NCBI GenBank assembly: GCA_905182125.1
Contig: CAJJAV010000003.1
Span: 62,001 to 126,000 of the forward strand
Length of the DNA: 64,000 nt
From: an uncultured Candidatus Poseidoniales archaeon
GTDB taxonomy: Archaea > Thermoplasmatota > Poseidoniia > Poseidoniales > Poseidoniaceae
Direction of reading: 5' to 3'
The translations under genes were made by a program, and so were the position numbers. Below, piece after piece: positions 1 through 10,188 of this stretch. Under the pieces are notes generated by a model, which ran no database searches, had not been told where the DNA came from, and was given only the letters and a program-made list of their open reading frames with translations. Within the stretch, counting starts at the first letter, position 1. Every line of letters begins with the position of its first letter.

Positions 1-786
1 AAGTGGCTTGACAAGGACGAAGAAGAACACAACTTGGTGCTCTCAAGTCGAACCGATGCTGGCGTACATGTGCGTGTCAACGGAGGTGTTGTGCGCATCA
101 AACGAGAATTGTGGGAAGTTCTGACCCCGCGTAAAATGATTCGAGCCCTCGATGATCGTCTTCCAAAAGACATCGCTTTCCTCGATGTGACTGAGGTGGA
201 TGAATCATGGAACCCACGGTTGGCTGAACATCGCGTCTACCGATACCGTTTGGAAGGAATTGAATTTTGGAACCACCCCGGTGATATTTTTAACGAATGG
301 TTACAGATATTTGTCGGAACATATGATGCTCGCAATTTCGCTCGCCTCGAAGAAGGCAAGAATCCTCTACGGACAATCCTGTCATGTGAACCATGGGTGG
401 TCGATGGCCGAGTTGTTGGCTTCGAAATCGTTGGCAAAGCCTTCCTTTGGAATCAAGTCCGTCGAACCGCAATGGCCATTCACCGGATGTGCATTGGTGA
501 AGTGAGCCCCGAAGAAGTTCAACGCGCCATCGATGCTCCAGAGATCGAAGTTGACTTCGGCGTGGCACCAGCAGACTGGTTGATTCTCTGGGGCGTTCAT
601 TGGCCGTCGATGCCTCTTGACACAGAGACCGTTGAGATTCAATGTTTTTCTAAACCCCCCGAAGGACCTGCCGTTGAGCGTACAATGCGGAAACGATGGC
701 GTGAGGCTGCTCGCCATGAGCAAAAAAGTATTCTTCACAATGAGTGGGCCCGTTTGGGCGAATTGCCAATCGTACGGCACCGTTGA
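1..786 (+). CDS. truA: tRNA pseudouridine synthase A (N-terminus outside window)
   Basis: SSRTDAGVH catalytic motif; RYRL...FVGTYDARNFA pattern; frame open at left edge. Confidence 0.9.
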   Translation, partial: KWLDKDEEEHNLVLSSRTDAGVHVRVNGGVVRIKRELWEVLTPRKMIRALDDRLPKDIAFLDVTEVDESWNPRLAEHRVYRYRLEGIEFWNHPGDIFNEWLQIFVGTYDARNFARLEEGKNPLRTILSCEPWVVDGRVVGFEIVGKAFLWNQVRRTAMAIHRMCIGEVSPEEVQRAIDAPEIEVDFGVAPADWLILWGVHWPSMPLDTETVEIQCFSKPPEGPAVERTMRKRWREAARHEQKSILHNEWARLGELPIVRHR

Positions 787-789
787 TGG

Positions 790-1257
790 TTAGTCCAATT
801 GAATTTGGACGACTGCGCCGTCTTCGAGATTGAACATTTCCCGTAGGCAAGCACCTGCAATGATTTCAACCACATCGATGTGACGGGTCAAATCTGGGAT
901 CAGCACTGCGCATGGTATCGTACCAGAATCTGTCGTGAATTGTGCTTTGTAGGCTGTTGCACCACCAAACGAGACCCCGTCGCGAAGGAACCCGCGAATC
1001 CGGTGAGCCTCAAACGATGACACATCCACATCCATGGCTGAAGAACGATCTTCATCAGATGCATCCAATGTATCGATGCCAGATTTTTTGCGCAATGCAA
1101 TGTATTCAATCAAATCAGTGCCTGACACATTCACATTCAGTGTTCCCGGCCAAGCGGTCTTTCCAAGCAATGCTCGGAATTGCTCTTGGTAATGCGGTTG
1201 TGCCATGAAGACATGGGCGCGACCGAGCCCGCTGCTGACTTCGCCGCCCAACTCCAT
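790..1257 (-). CDS. ribK: CTP-dependent archaeal riboflavin kinase (DUF120 family)
   Basis: SGLGRAHVFMAQPHYQEQFRALLGKTAWPGTLNVNV signature; ORF extends to 1362 but homology starts at the internal Met at 1257. Confidence 0.8.
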   Translation of the reverse strand: MELGGEVSSGLGRAHVFMAQPHYQEQFRALLGKTAWPGTLNVNVSGTDLIEYIALRKKSGIDTLDASDEDRSSAMDVDVSSFEAHRIRGFLRDGVSFGGATAYKAQFTTDSGTIPCAVLIPDLTRHIDVVEIIAGACLREMFNLEDGAVVQIQLD

Positions 1258-1376
1258 GGAGCGGCGACGAACGCCTCCTTTTTGAGGTGCTTGGTCAAAG
1301 ACGGTGTTCGGATGGAGAAGGAACCTCCAAAAGGAACATCTACGGGGGCGCCTTCCCGTCAAATGGAGGCGATGTT

Positions 1377-2558
1377 ATGCCCGGTGATATGTCTTGGATG
1401 AAAGCCCGTTACGATGAACTCGCAGATAAATCGCTCCTGTGGGAACCTCCTACCCTTGAGAGTCCAAACCAGCCTCGATGCAGAATGGACGGCAAGCCCA
1501 CCATCATGCTCTCGGCCAATAACTACCTCAATCTTACAACACACCCAAAGGTCAAGCAAGCCATGCTTGATGCAACGGAAAAGTACGGAGCAGGGAGCGG
1601 CAGCGTACGTGCCATCGCAGGCACCATGGACATTCACCTTGAAGCAGAGCGAAAGGTTGCTGAATTCAAAGGTGTGGAAGCAGCCCTGATTTATTCCGCT
1701 GGTTACACGGTCAATGTGGGCTTGATTCCAACCCTCGTCACAGGTCCCCAAGATGTGATCATCAGTGATTCTCTGAACCACGGCTCCATCATCGATGGTG
1801 TCCGCTTGACCAAGGCCAGCCGTGCAGTCTATGCGCACAATGACATGGGCGAGTTAGAAGCCGTTTTGAAAGCCCATGAAGGTGCAGGCCGTAAGCTGAT
1901 CATCACCGATGGTGTGTTTTCGATGGATGGCGACATTGCTCCGCTTGATGAAGTGACTGCCTTGGCCGAAGAGTATGGAGCCATGGTCTACGTCGACGAT
2001 TGTCATGGTGAAGGCGTTCTTGGTGAGAAAGGAGCAGGAATTGTGGCTCAGTTCAATCTTCAAGGAAAGGTCGACTTCGAAACCGGATCGTTTTCCAAAG
2101 CACTTGGCGTACAAGGTGGCATCCTCGCTGGAACTGAAATGACCCGAACACATGCATTGAACCATTCACGCTCCTGGTTGCTATCAGGTTCTCAACCACC
2201 TGGCGTAGCAGCAGCACAAAAAGCAGCGATTGAAGTCCTGATGGATGAGCCGCAACATCATGCCAAACTGTGGGAGAACACTGATTATTTCCGTAAAGAA
2301 TTGCAATCACTCGGATTTGACACCGGGGCTTCCGTCACGCCAATCATCCCGGTGATGTGTGGTGAGTCGAGCGTAGCAAAATCGATGACCAAGGCCCTCG
2401 GAGAGGAAGGCGTCATGGCCGGTGCAATTGTGTTCCCCATGGTTGCACAGGATAAGGCCCGAATCCGTACACAAATGTCAGCAGGTTTGTCACGCGATGA
2501 CCTCGATGAAGTGTTGCGGTTGTTCGAAAAGGTCGGACCAACACTTGGTCTGATCTGA
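1377..2558 (+). CDS. kbl: alpha-oxoamine synthase family PLP enzyme, likely glycine C-acetyltransferase (2-amino-3-ketobutyrate CoA ligase)
   Basis: SANNYLNLTTHP, YGAGSGSVRAIAGT, DDCHGEGVLG, TGSFSKALGVQGG motifs; start chosen at internal ATG 1377. Confidence 0.8.
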   Translation: MPGDMSWMKARYDELADKSLLWEPPTLESPNQPRCRMDGKPTIMLSANNYLNLTTHPKVKQAMLDATEKYGAGSGSVRAIAGTMDIHLEAERKVAEFKGVEAALIYSAGYTVNVGLIPTLVTGPQDVIISDSLNHGSIIDGVRLTKASRAVYAHNDMGELEAVLKAHEGAGRKLIITDGVFSMDGDIAPLDEVTALAEEYGAMVYVDDCHGEGVLGEKGAGIVAQFNLQGKVDFETGSFSKALGVQGGILAGTEMTRTHALNHSRSWLLSGSQPPGVAAAQKAAIEVLMDEPQHHAKLWENTDYFRKELQSLGFDTGASVTPIIPVMCGESSVAKSMTKALGEEGVMAGAIVFPMVAQDKARIRTQMSAGLSRDDLDEVLRLFEKVGPTLGLI

Positions 2559-2559
2559 A

Positions 2560-3174
2560 TTATTCTTCAGCGTATTCATCGACAACGGAGAGTAAATCTT
2601 CGTCATCACCAGCAAGAATTGCGGCATCTTCGTTTGGCTCAGCGTCCTTTGATTCCATGCCCAAAAACGGATCTGACCCGTCTTCAAGCATGCACAACAA
2701 ACGCCATCGTGGCGCCCAGGAAAGATGAACATAAAGTGGACCTGGGAGCAACAGGAGCAACCAAACAAGGCTCATCGGTGCTTCGAGCATGTCGGTTCGT
2801 GCCAGCGTGAGAAGGGCCAAGCCGACAAACGGCATTGGATAGAGAAGAAGTCGCGGAGGCGCTATTGGAAACCGCTTGGACCAGCGAATCATCAGCAGAG
2901 ACATGAATCCAAGAAGGAGGCATGCCACCATCAAAAGCGCTGCATGGAAGATCCAATTGGCCAACCAAGCGTTGTTGTCCTCGCCTGAAAAACGGTAAGG
3001 CATCAACAAAGCCAAAGAAATAAGCAAGCCATAGAAGGCTCCAATGTTGGACGGGTGAGACAGCCACAGTGGGAGAGCAGTAAAGCGTCGTGAAAGTGAA
3101 GTTCCAAGCATGGTTTCTTGCTCAGTCTGACTCAATTGCCCGAGTTGCAGCCCCCACTTTTCCGAGTTAGTCAC
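2560..3174 (-). CDS. hypothetical multi-pass membrane protein
   Basis: 204 aa ORF with several hydrophobic segments and an acidic C-terminus. Confidence 0.6.
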   Translation of the reverse strand: MTNSEKWGLQLGQLSQTEQETMLGTSLSRRFTALPLWLSHPSNIGAFYGLLISLALLMPYRFSGEDNNAWLANWIFHAALLMVACLLLGFMSLLMIRWSKRFPIAPPRLLLYPMPFVGLALLTLARTDMLEAPMSLVWLLLLLPGPLYVHLSWAPRWRLLCMLEDGSDPFLGMESKDAEPNEDAAILAGDDEDLLSVVDEYAEE

Positions 3175-3234
3175 ACCTTTGCGTCGTGCTCGGTGGTTTT
3201 GAAGATGGGGGTCGAATTTAACCCGATGCCTCGA

Positions 3235-3885
3235 TTATTCACCGCGGAATTTGCTCAGCAGGCCATCAGGTTCGATTTCGATTGCCTTTTCTTCTTCGAA
3301 CCAAGAACGATCGAGTAAACCTGTATCCATTTCTTCACGTTCACGGGCGGATTCAATGCTGTCCTCTGCTCCGTTGACCAAATCTCGAAGAGCGATTGCT
3401 TGATTCAAGATTACGACTTGCTTCTTGATGCCTTTATGCTGGAAAAGGTGAGGACTAAAATGGCCGAGGCGGGTGTAATTTTCATCGTCACGAACCAAGC
3501 AAGAACCACCGAGCAACTCGTCTTCAGCAAGACGAACTCTTCCAATGCCTAAATCAGTCCACAACCCGTCTGACATTCGAACCATAACCACGGTGTTTCC
3601 AATTGGCTCTTCGTCCATGAATGGGTGATTCATATCCACTGCTAATGGCACATGGAGCATGCTCGATGACCTGTACAAGGACCACAGGAGAAAACCTCCC
3701 AGGATGAGTGGGAAAAAACCAAGCCAAACCACACCGGTGATGGTTGCAAGAACATAACATAAGCAGAGAACAACTGTAAGAAGTACGCCAGAAGCAGCCA
3801 CAAAGCGGAGTATGAAAGGGCGTGCGAGAGGGAGCTGATTGAATCGGCGCATCCCCGATGGTAGACTTCCGACCTGCCCGACCAT
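3235..3885 (-). CDS. hypothetical membrane protein
   Basis: 216 aa ORF, two N-terminal hydrophobic helices, soluble C-terminal part. Confidence 0.6.
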   Translation of the reverse strand: MVGQVGSLPSGMRRFNQLPLARPFILRFVAASGVLLTVVLCLCYVLATITGVVWLGFFPLILGGFLLWSLYRSSSMLHVPLAVDMNHPFMDEEPIGNTVVMVRMSDGLWTDLGIGRVRLAEDELLGGSCLVRDDENYTRLGHFSPHLFQHKGIKKQVVILNQAIALRDLVNGAEDSIESAREREEMDTGLLDRSWFEEEKAIEIEPDGLLSKFRGE

Positions 3886-3903
3886 GGTTCCACCTCGATG
3901 CGG

Positions 3904-4320
3904 TCAACTTTGAACTTCACGCTCACAGCGTTGCAAGTCATAGGCCGTAGCGTCCATTGACCAAACGCCTGCATCTGAGCCAAAAAGGTTCATTGCGGCA
4001 AGGTGGTCAGCGATGTTAATACCCCACACGCAAGACCAAGATGAGAGTTTGTCATTGACCTTTACGGTCAGGTTCTTGACACCACGGGTTTTTTGGCGTT
4101 CATGGTTGAGCAACAAGGCTGCTGTTTGAATCATACCCTGAACAAACAGAACCTCGGATTGAGGAGCACCCCTCCGTTTGTGTGAATTCCACAGATCCTC
4201 CCAATCCTCATGAGCGTGCCAGTACCGTCGTGCATCGAAATCCTCGAGCCCTGCAATCCACAGATTCAATTCCTCACCGGCAAGGGGTTCAATTTCTTCA
4301 TGTGTTTCATCGCCGCCCAT
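3904..4320 (-). CDS. DUF309 family protein
   Basis: DARRYWHAHEDWEDLWNSHKRRGAPQSEVLFVQGMIQTAALL matches the DUF309 pattern. Confidence 0.75.
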   Translation of the reverse strand: MGGDETHEEIEPLAGEELNLWIAGLEDFDARRYWHAHEDWEDLWNSHKRRGAPQSEVLFVQGMIQTAALLLNHERQKTRGVKNLTVKVNDKLSSWSCVWGINIADHLAAMNLFGSDAGVWSMDATAYDLQRCEREVQS

Positions 4321-4424
4321 GATGGTCCTATGGCTTCATGCTTGAAACGGCTATGGTCGAGTGAAATCATGCGGACCCTTCAAGAACACTTCAGCAGGGT
4401 TACACCCCAAAGGGGTGTTGGAAA

Positions 4425-6377
4425 ATGGTCGAATTACCGCAGGGAGACGTCACGGAAATCCGCCGTGGCGACCGCGATGCCCTCCGGATTTTGTCCACCG
4501 ACATGGCCAAGTTATCCACCACTGGATACATCAGGACAGAAAGGAAGCCGAAAGAGTCCATGCCACGTGTCGGGCATATTTTGTTCATTGAAGGGCGCCC
4601 AACGTTAGCCATTCACGAAAGCGAGGCCGTTCTGTTTGGACTCGAAGCATTATTGGAAATTGAGAACGATGCACTCCCCATTGAAACCCTGCTTGCAATT
4701 CATGAATTGCCCATGCCTGATGCACAGCGTGTCTCGACCTTGCACCCAAATGCCTTCTTGCACCTCGAGACGGTTGAACCATCGACAGAAGAACACGAAC
4801 GCTGGTGGTCGAATGTTCAACTCCGCCCGGGAAGTTGGAGGAGAGAAGCCCGCCTACCAGAACTCGAAGTGACGGTCGAAGCACCTGAGGCTGTGCGTCA
4901 AAGAAGCCGTGCTTATCTGCAACGCCATGAGGGGATGGAGCGTATGATTCGCCCCGGTGATGCGTTTTTACTCGATGCTCAAGATCCATCAATGCTGTTC
5001 ACACTCGCAGGTCATTTAGCCAACCATGGGCGTCCAATCCTCGTCATCTCACGCCATGATGTGGATTCGCTCAGCGTTGAACATCAGTTGCCAGTCGCTG
5101 CATGCCATTGGCTTTCAACTGGAAATCACCCTCGTGCACTTGAACCGACATTGGAAAGCGTGCGAACTAAGATTGATGCCTTTCTATGGGAAAACATGCG
5201 GGCTGTCGTCCTTATCGAGGGCGTGGAATACCTTTCAGGCTTGAACGGTGATGCCCGCACGATTGATTTCCTACGGGACGTCGTGGATGGGGTCCGAATG
5301 GATGACCATGTGCTGTTGACAACTGCAGACATGAACGCCTTCGAACTGGAACCACGTCATCGGTTGAACCGATGCCTCTCTCGGCTTCAACCAAGTGAGA
5401 TTGAACACTGGCTCACCGAGCCAGAACTGATCCTCGACCATCCATTGTGCGCACCACCAACCGAAGAGGAACGCACATGGATTGAACAGCAACTTCAACG
5501 AGCAGTGGAACATTCACCAGCGCCATCAACGGCCACTTCGGAGGGCACCTCAATGACGGGTGGCCATGAAATGGCAAGTGAAGAAGACCGTTTACAAGCC
5601 ACCGAAGCCCTCGGAGAACACGTCCGAGCGTGGACGGAAGAAGAACGACAAGAACCAAGTTTGCAAACCGTTGCAGCCGAACCCCCTCAAACCGTTCTCG
5701 CTGAACAAAACGTGGATCTGACTGAACCAGCCAAACCATTCGAACACACAGTCACCGAGGTAGCCAAAGTCGTTGAGGAAGGAAGTGAAATGGTACAACA
5801 AACCGCTAAGGAACCTGTTTCCGATGCACCTCGCAAGCCTCGAGTGCCCCGTACCGCTCAACGCCTTCGGAGAAAGAAAAAGCAACCGGGACCACGGGTT
5901 GCGAACCAACACCGGATTCAAACCGCTGCTGCAGTTGCACACGCCCCGTTTGCAACACCGGCATTCCCCGAGCGAAGGCCAGTAAACAAGCCTGCTGCGA
6001 TTGCTTCATCCCTCGATTCCTTCGCCGCAAGGCAACAGACAGCGATGGAAAAGACATTCCAACCCACGACTTCATTGAAGGGTTCACTCAAAGCCGCAGC
6101 TCAACAATCCTCTGCTGGAAAGCACCATCATCTTCCTTCACTGGGAAGTGGCCCAAAACCAATTTCTGCGGTCAACAACAGGCAACCAATCGGCGCCAAA
6201 ACACCATTGACGCCGTTGTTAGCACGACCCGGAATCGATTCTGATGCAAAGCCAAAACACCTGCCACGAGAAATAGCATCAAGGGAACAAGCATCCCCTG
6301 CAATGGAAGATCAGTTGAGTTCGTGGGAACTTGAAGACCTTGAACGCCTTCGGAAAGAACGGGAGGGGGAAAAGTGA
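4425..6377 (+). CDS. DUF835-like domain protein with long low-complexity C-terminal region
   Basis: AVVLIEGVEYLSGLNGDARTIDFLRDVVDGVRMDDHVLLTTADMNAFE resembles DUF835; basic/acidic low-complexity tail. Confidence 0.65.
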   Translation: MVELPQGDVTEIRRGDRDALRILSTDMAKLSTTGYIRTERKPKESMPRVGHILFIEGRPTLAIHESEAVLFGLEALLEIENDALPIETLLAIHELPMPDAQRVSTLHPNAFLHLETVEPSTEEHERWWSNVQLRPGSWRREARLPELEVTVEAPEAVRQRSRAYLQRHEGMERMIRPGDAFLLDAQDPSMLFTLAGHLANHGRPILVISRHDVDSLSVEHQLPVAACHWLSTGNHPRALEPTLESVRTKIDAFLWENMRAVVLIEGVEYLSGLNGDARTIDFLRDVVDGVRMDDHVLLTTADMNAFELEPRHRLNRCLSRLQPSEIEHWLTEPELILDHPLCAPPTEEERTWIEQQLQRAVEHSPAPSTATSEGTSMTGGHEMASEEDRLQATEALGEHVRAWTEEERQEPSLQTVAAEPPQTVLAEQNVDLTEPAKPFEHTVTEVAKVVEEGSEMVQQTAKEPVSDAPRKPRVPRTAQRLRRKKKQPGPRVANQHRIQTAAAVAHAPFATPAFPERRPVNKPAAIASSLDSFAARQQTAMEKTFQPTTSLKGSLKAAAQQSSAGKHHHLPSLGSGPKPISAVNNRQPIGAKTPLTPLLARPGIDSDAKPKHLPREIASREQASPAMEDQLSSWELEDLERLRKEREGEK

Positions 6378-8437
6378 GTTCACGAAAAGCAAACTTAGAC
6401 CTCGCTATTGCCCAAGCAAAGCAACGGTTGTCAGATTTAGGGGCCGCAGCAAAACTGCCCGAGGAAGTCCAAGAAACCAAACAAAAAGGACTGCCGCCCA
6501 AATCCCGTTTGAACCGTTTGCTTGGAAAACAATCCGTCCCTGACACGCGAAGGGGGACGCTTTTGCAGCGTGTCGGCGTCGTTGAGCGCCCAACTTACGA
6601 CTTGGTAGCCGATGCTGTTCTTGGAAAAGAAAGCAGACTGCACCAACCCTCACTCAATCTTCACACAGACGATGGCTCCCTTGCATCGATCGTATCGAGC
6701 CGTTTGAAAAGCCTCCGTGAACGTACTGCAGAGAGCATAGAGGAACGTCAAATGCCGCTTGACAAGGATGATTTCTTTGTCGGCATGGAAACAGATGGAC
6801 GACCCGTTTGGGAAAGCGTCCTCGATCATCAGCGGGGCAGAACAATTCATGAGCTGCCCGAATCGCTGGCTCAACCGGAACCTGGGACGCTGTTCCACCA
6901 CAGTGTGATGGCCCCTGTTGATGCCCCATGGCCAGTCAAACTTCGCCCGGAATCACGGTTGAGTTTCAAACAGTGGTTCACCATCGAAGAAAACCTTCAA
7001 GCGACCCAAGCCGCCGAAGCAGTGGTTGATTCTCCTGGCATGGCACTCAACCCACTGGTGCTCATTGGACCGTCAGAAAGCGGACGTTCCCATTTGATTC
7101 ATGCCATTTCACAAGGGGTGCTTCGCAGACAGGAAGGCGAAGTCTACCTCCTTGCTGCCAGCGACCTGCTCCAATTCGAACACCTCCCTCAAGGCTGGCA
7201 AGAGGCCATGTCACAGGCACGCATGATAGCGATTGATGATACCCACCTCATGGCAGACCACCCTGTTTCATCGGCCATGCTTGGGACCATGGTTGACTAT
7301 GCCCTGAACATGGGTGTCCATGTCGTTCTTACAACAAGCATCGACCCCGAACGCTGGCCTGCCTCAAGGCTGTGGGAATTGGTTCGCAGCGCTGCAAAGG
7401 TCCGCCTCCACAAGCCTGCAGCAACCAGCATGGTCCTCTTCGCTCGACAACTTGCGCTCAAGCGTAGCCTGATGCTCGATGATGGCCAGTTGGCTAGCGT
7501 GGTCTTGCACCATGAAATTGGTTGGCGCGCTACGAAAGCCAACTTGGACATGGTTGCCCTCGCCCTTGAATCGGGACAGGAATTGCTCGACGGTGATGAT
7601 GTCACCTCTGTGCTTTCAGGAGAACCCGTGCATTCCAATCAAGTCATGCCGCAAATCGAGCGAGAAAACGTCGCCGACATTGCGACAAAGTTGATTTCAG
7701 AGGCAGTGGATGTCGTGTACAGCGACACCGCGATTGGCGGCATTGAACTTCACTCTCAATTGCCAGAGATTGGCGACGACACCTACGAGCCACCTCACTT
7801 CGATACCGAATCAATGGCCAGGAATGCTCAATCACGTCATGAGGCCTACATGAAAACGGCCCTGCATGATTTGAACCTGAAAGTTCCCTCGGTGCTGGAT
7901 TTAGATGAACGCGATGCCCATTTAGTCGCACGTTCTGGACGAATCGAAGAGCGAGATTACAGCACGGCCGCAGATATTCTCACCGACCTCGATGAAACAA
8001 TTGACCGAACACTTGGTTCCTTTGAGTCAGAAATCGCCTCTCGATCGATGCACTTGGAACAACTGGAGCAACGAATGATGGACTTGGCCCAGCAGACCTC
8101 CGAAGCAACCATCGAGGAATTGATTCAAATTGCAGATGATCTGCGTCACCTCGAAGAAGAGCTCGTGGAAATCGACCCTGAGCGAGGTCCTCTTCCTCCG
8201 TTCGAAGAAGATGTTATCGAGAGCAAAAAGCGAAGCGTCGGTCGGAGAAAGAATCCACCGAAGAACGATCCAATACCCTCGGAACTTGACAGTTTCACGC
8301 CAGAGGGTGAATGGGATGTTGATGCTGGAAGCGTCGACATGCTTGACCTCCTAGACAACACGGAAAAGAGCCAAAGAAAAATCACCCTTTCGACCATCTC
8401 AGCAGTCCAATCAAAACCCGATGGTGAAGAGGAATGA
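6374..8437 (+). CDS. DnaA/Hda-like AAA+ ATPase domain protein with degenerate Walker A
   Basis: NPLVLIGPSESGRSHLIHAISQ (Walker A-like), ARMIAIDDTHLMADH (Walker B), VHVVLTTSIDPERWP (sensor 1), lid-like helix; start overlaps the upstream stop by 4 nt. Confidence 0.65.
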   Translation: MSSRKANLDLAIAQAKQRLSDLGAAAKLPEEVQETKQKGLPPKSRLNRLLGKQSVPDTRRGTLLQRVGVVERPTYDLVADAVLGKESRLHQPSLNLHTDDGSLASIVSSRLKSLRERTAESIEERQMPLDKDDFFVGMETDGRPVWESVLDHQRGRTIHELPESLAQPEPGTLFHHSVMAPVDAPWPVKLRPESRLSFKQWFTIEENLQATQAAEAVVDSPGMALNPLVLIGPSESGRSHLIHAISQGVLRRQEGEVYLLAASDLLQFEHLPQGWQEAMSQARMIAIDDTHLMADHPVSSAMLGTMVDYALNMGVHVVLTTSIDPERWPASRLWELVRSAAKVRLHKPAATSMVLFARQLALKRSLMLDDGQLASVVLHHEIGWRATKANLDMVALALESGQELLDGDDVTSVLSGEPVHSNQVMPQIERENVADIATKLISEAVDVVYSDTAIGGIELHSQLPEIGDDTYEPPHFDTESMARNAQSRHEAYMKTALHDLNLKVPSVLDLDERDAHLVARSGRIEERDYSTAADILTDLDETIDRTLGSFESEIASRSMHLEQLEQRMMDLAQQTSEATIEELIQIADDLRHLEEELVEIDPERGPLPPFEEDVIESKKRSVGRRKNPPKNDPIPSELDSFTPEGEWDVDAGSVDMLDLLDNTEKSQRKITLSTISAVQSKPDGEEE

Positions 8438-8904
8438 AAGGCGGATGGTGGATGGGCGGTGTCCCGTTTAGTTGCCAGCCAAACTGTGGAAGGTGTTGTG
8501 ACGAGCCGGGTGGTATTGTTTACCTTTCAACCACGGATGCTGAACGCATCTCTGCTCACCACGAGTTGGAAGTTGATGTATGGCTTGAACGCGATTGCCG
8601 TCAAACGCTGGATGGACGGTATGTCCTCAAAAGTCGAGAAAGCGATGAGGTCTGTATTTTCCTTGATGGCGAAAAGCGATGTTCAATTTATGAAGTGAGA
8701 CCCCAGCAATGTGCTGCTTTCCCTTGGTGGTCTGAGAATTTGGCAACCGAACGAGCTTGGAAGGAAGTCAAGGAGACATGCCCCGGGGTTACGGCCGAGG
8801 ATGCAATTGTGGTCGAAGGTGAAACCATCAGAATACATGTCTTCGCTGATCGTGAATCTTCGAAGGGTTTCCGTACATGGCCGCCAGAGAATCGCCGAAA
8901 ATGA
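8434..8904 (+). CDS. YkgJ-family cysteine cluster protein (putative Fe-S/Zn binding)
   Basis: FSCQPNCGRCCDEPGGIVYLS...CIFLDGEKRCSIYEVRPQQCAAFPWW; overlaps upstream gene by 4 nt. Confidence 0.8.
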   Translation: MKGGWWMGGVPFSCQPNCGRCCDEPGGIVYLSTTDAERISAHHELEVDVWLERDCRQTLDGRYVLKSRESDEVCIFLDGEKRCSIYEVRPQQCAAFPWWSENLATERAWKEVKETCPGVTAEDAIVVEGETIRIHVFADRESSKGFRTWPPENRRK

Positions 8905-9018
8905 ACATTTCGAAAGGAAGCCTAGGTATCCTGCACTACACCTATTCGGGGCACCGCGTAAGGTGAAGCAACCGCCTTTATACGAGGGGCCTTGGTGGAT
9001 GAACATAATGGGGTTGAA

Positions 9019-10185
9019 ATGAGCGATAAAGAAGTCTTGCTAAAGGTGACATCAGACCACCTTAACACCGGTTTGCGAGGAGTCCCCGTGGGCACCTGTC
9101 GAACCTCATTTGTAACTCCGACAGAAGGCGTTCATTATTGCGGTTATCCAATCACTGAATTGGCCTCTTTTGCCCCCGAGGACATCATTTATCTTTTGTT
9201 CAATAAAGAACTACCAAACGCCCAGCAATCCGAAGAAATCCGTGCTGAACTATCGTCTCGGGCAACAATCCCTGGCGACATCGAAACGGTCCTCAAGACC
9301 CTCCCCCCGAACGGCCACCCAATGGATTGGCTCAGCGTAGGCATCCACACGCTGGGTATGCTGGAAACAACGAATGATTGGCGAGCAGATGCCATGAACC
9401 TCATTGCTCGCATGCCTCGACTAATGGGTCTCATCTTCCGAATCCGAGATGGACGCGACCAGAATATTCCTGCAGATGATCCATCTGCAACGCTTGTCGA
9501 TCGATTTGTCAATGCCCTCGATCTCAAGGACGTGGACAAGGCCAAAATGACCCGTGTGATTTCCACCTACCTTGTGCTTCACATGGACCACGGCGGCGGA
9601 AATCTTTCCACCTTCACAGGAAAGGCGATTGCATCAGGCCAAGCAACGGTCTATTCAGCCATGGCTGGTGCTATGAATGCCCTCTCTGGCCCTCTGCACG
9701 GCCGAGCAAACCAATCTTGCCTCGAATTCGTTCTCCGAGTTGGAACCAGTGACCCTCAGGAAGTTGAGGACTTTGTTCGAGCAGAATTGGATGCAAAGCG
9801 ACCTGTCTTCGGCTTTGGACATGCAGTCCTACGAACCGAAGACCCTCGTGCAACTGTACAATTTGCATTGGGACAGGAGATCTGCCCAGATGATGAAAAT
9901 TTCAAGATCATCCGCACCCTCCGTGAAGTGGCTCCTCGTGTCCTTGCAGAAAATCCTAAGATCAGCAATCCAAATGCCAACGTCGATATCGCAAGTGGAG
10001 CGCTGTTGCACCATATTGGTTTGACAGACCCAACCTACTACACCACTTTCTTTGGTTGGGCACGAGTCGCCGGAATCGGTGCTCAAATCGTTGATGAGCG
10101 AAGCGTGATGCGAGACGGTAAAGGCACACCAATCTACCGTCCAAAGTACATTGCTGAACAACAATCCTTACGTCACGTTGAGTGA
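9019..10185 (+). CDS. gltA: citrate synthase
   Basis: GLRGVPVGTCRTSFV...GYPITELA, HGRANQSCLEFV, GFGHAVLRTEDPRA; start set at internal ATG 9019. Confidence 0.9.
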   Translation: MSDKEVLLKVTSDHLNTGLRGVPVGTCRTSFVTPTEGVHYCGYPITELASFAPEDIIYLLFNKELPNAQQSEEIRAELSSRATIPGDIETVLKTLPPNGHPMDWLSVGIHTLGMLETTNDWRADAMNLIARMPRLMGLIFRIRDGRDQNIPADDPSATLVDRFVNALDLKDVDKAKMTRVISTYLVLHMDHGGGNLSTFTGKAIASGQATVYSAMAGAMNALSGPLHGRANQSCLEFVLRVGTSDPQEVEDFVRAELDAKRPVFGFGHAVLRTEDPRATVQFALGQEICPDDENFKIIRTLREVAPRVLAENPKISNPNANVDIASGALLHHIGLTDPTYYTTFFGWARVAGIGAQIVDERSVMRDGKGTPIYRPKYIAEQQSLRHVE

Positions 10186-10188
10186 TGT

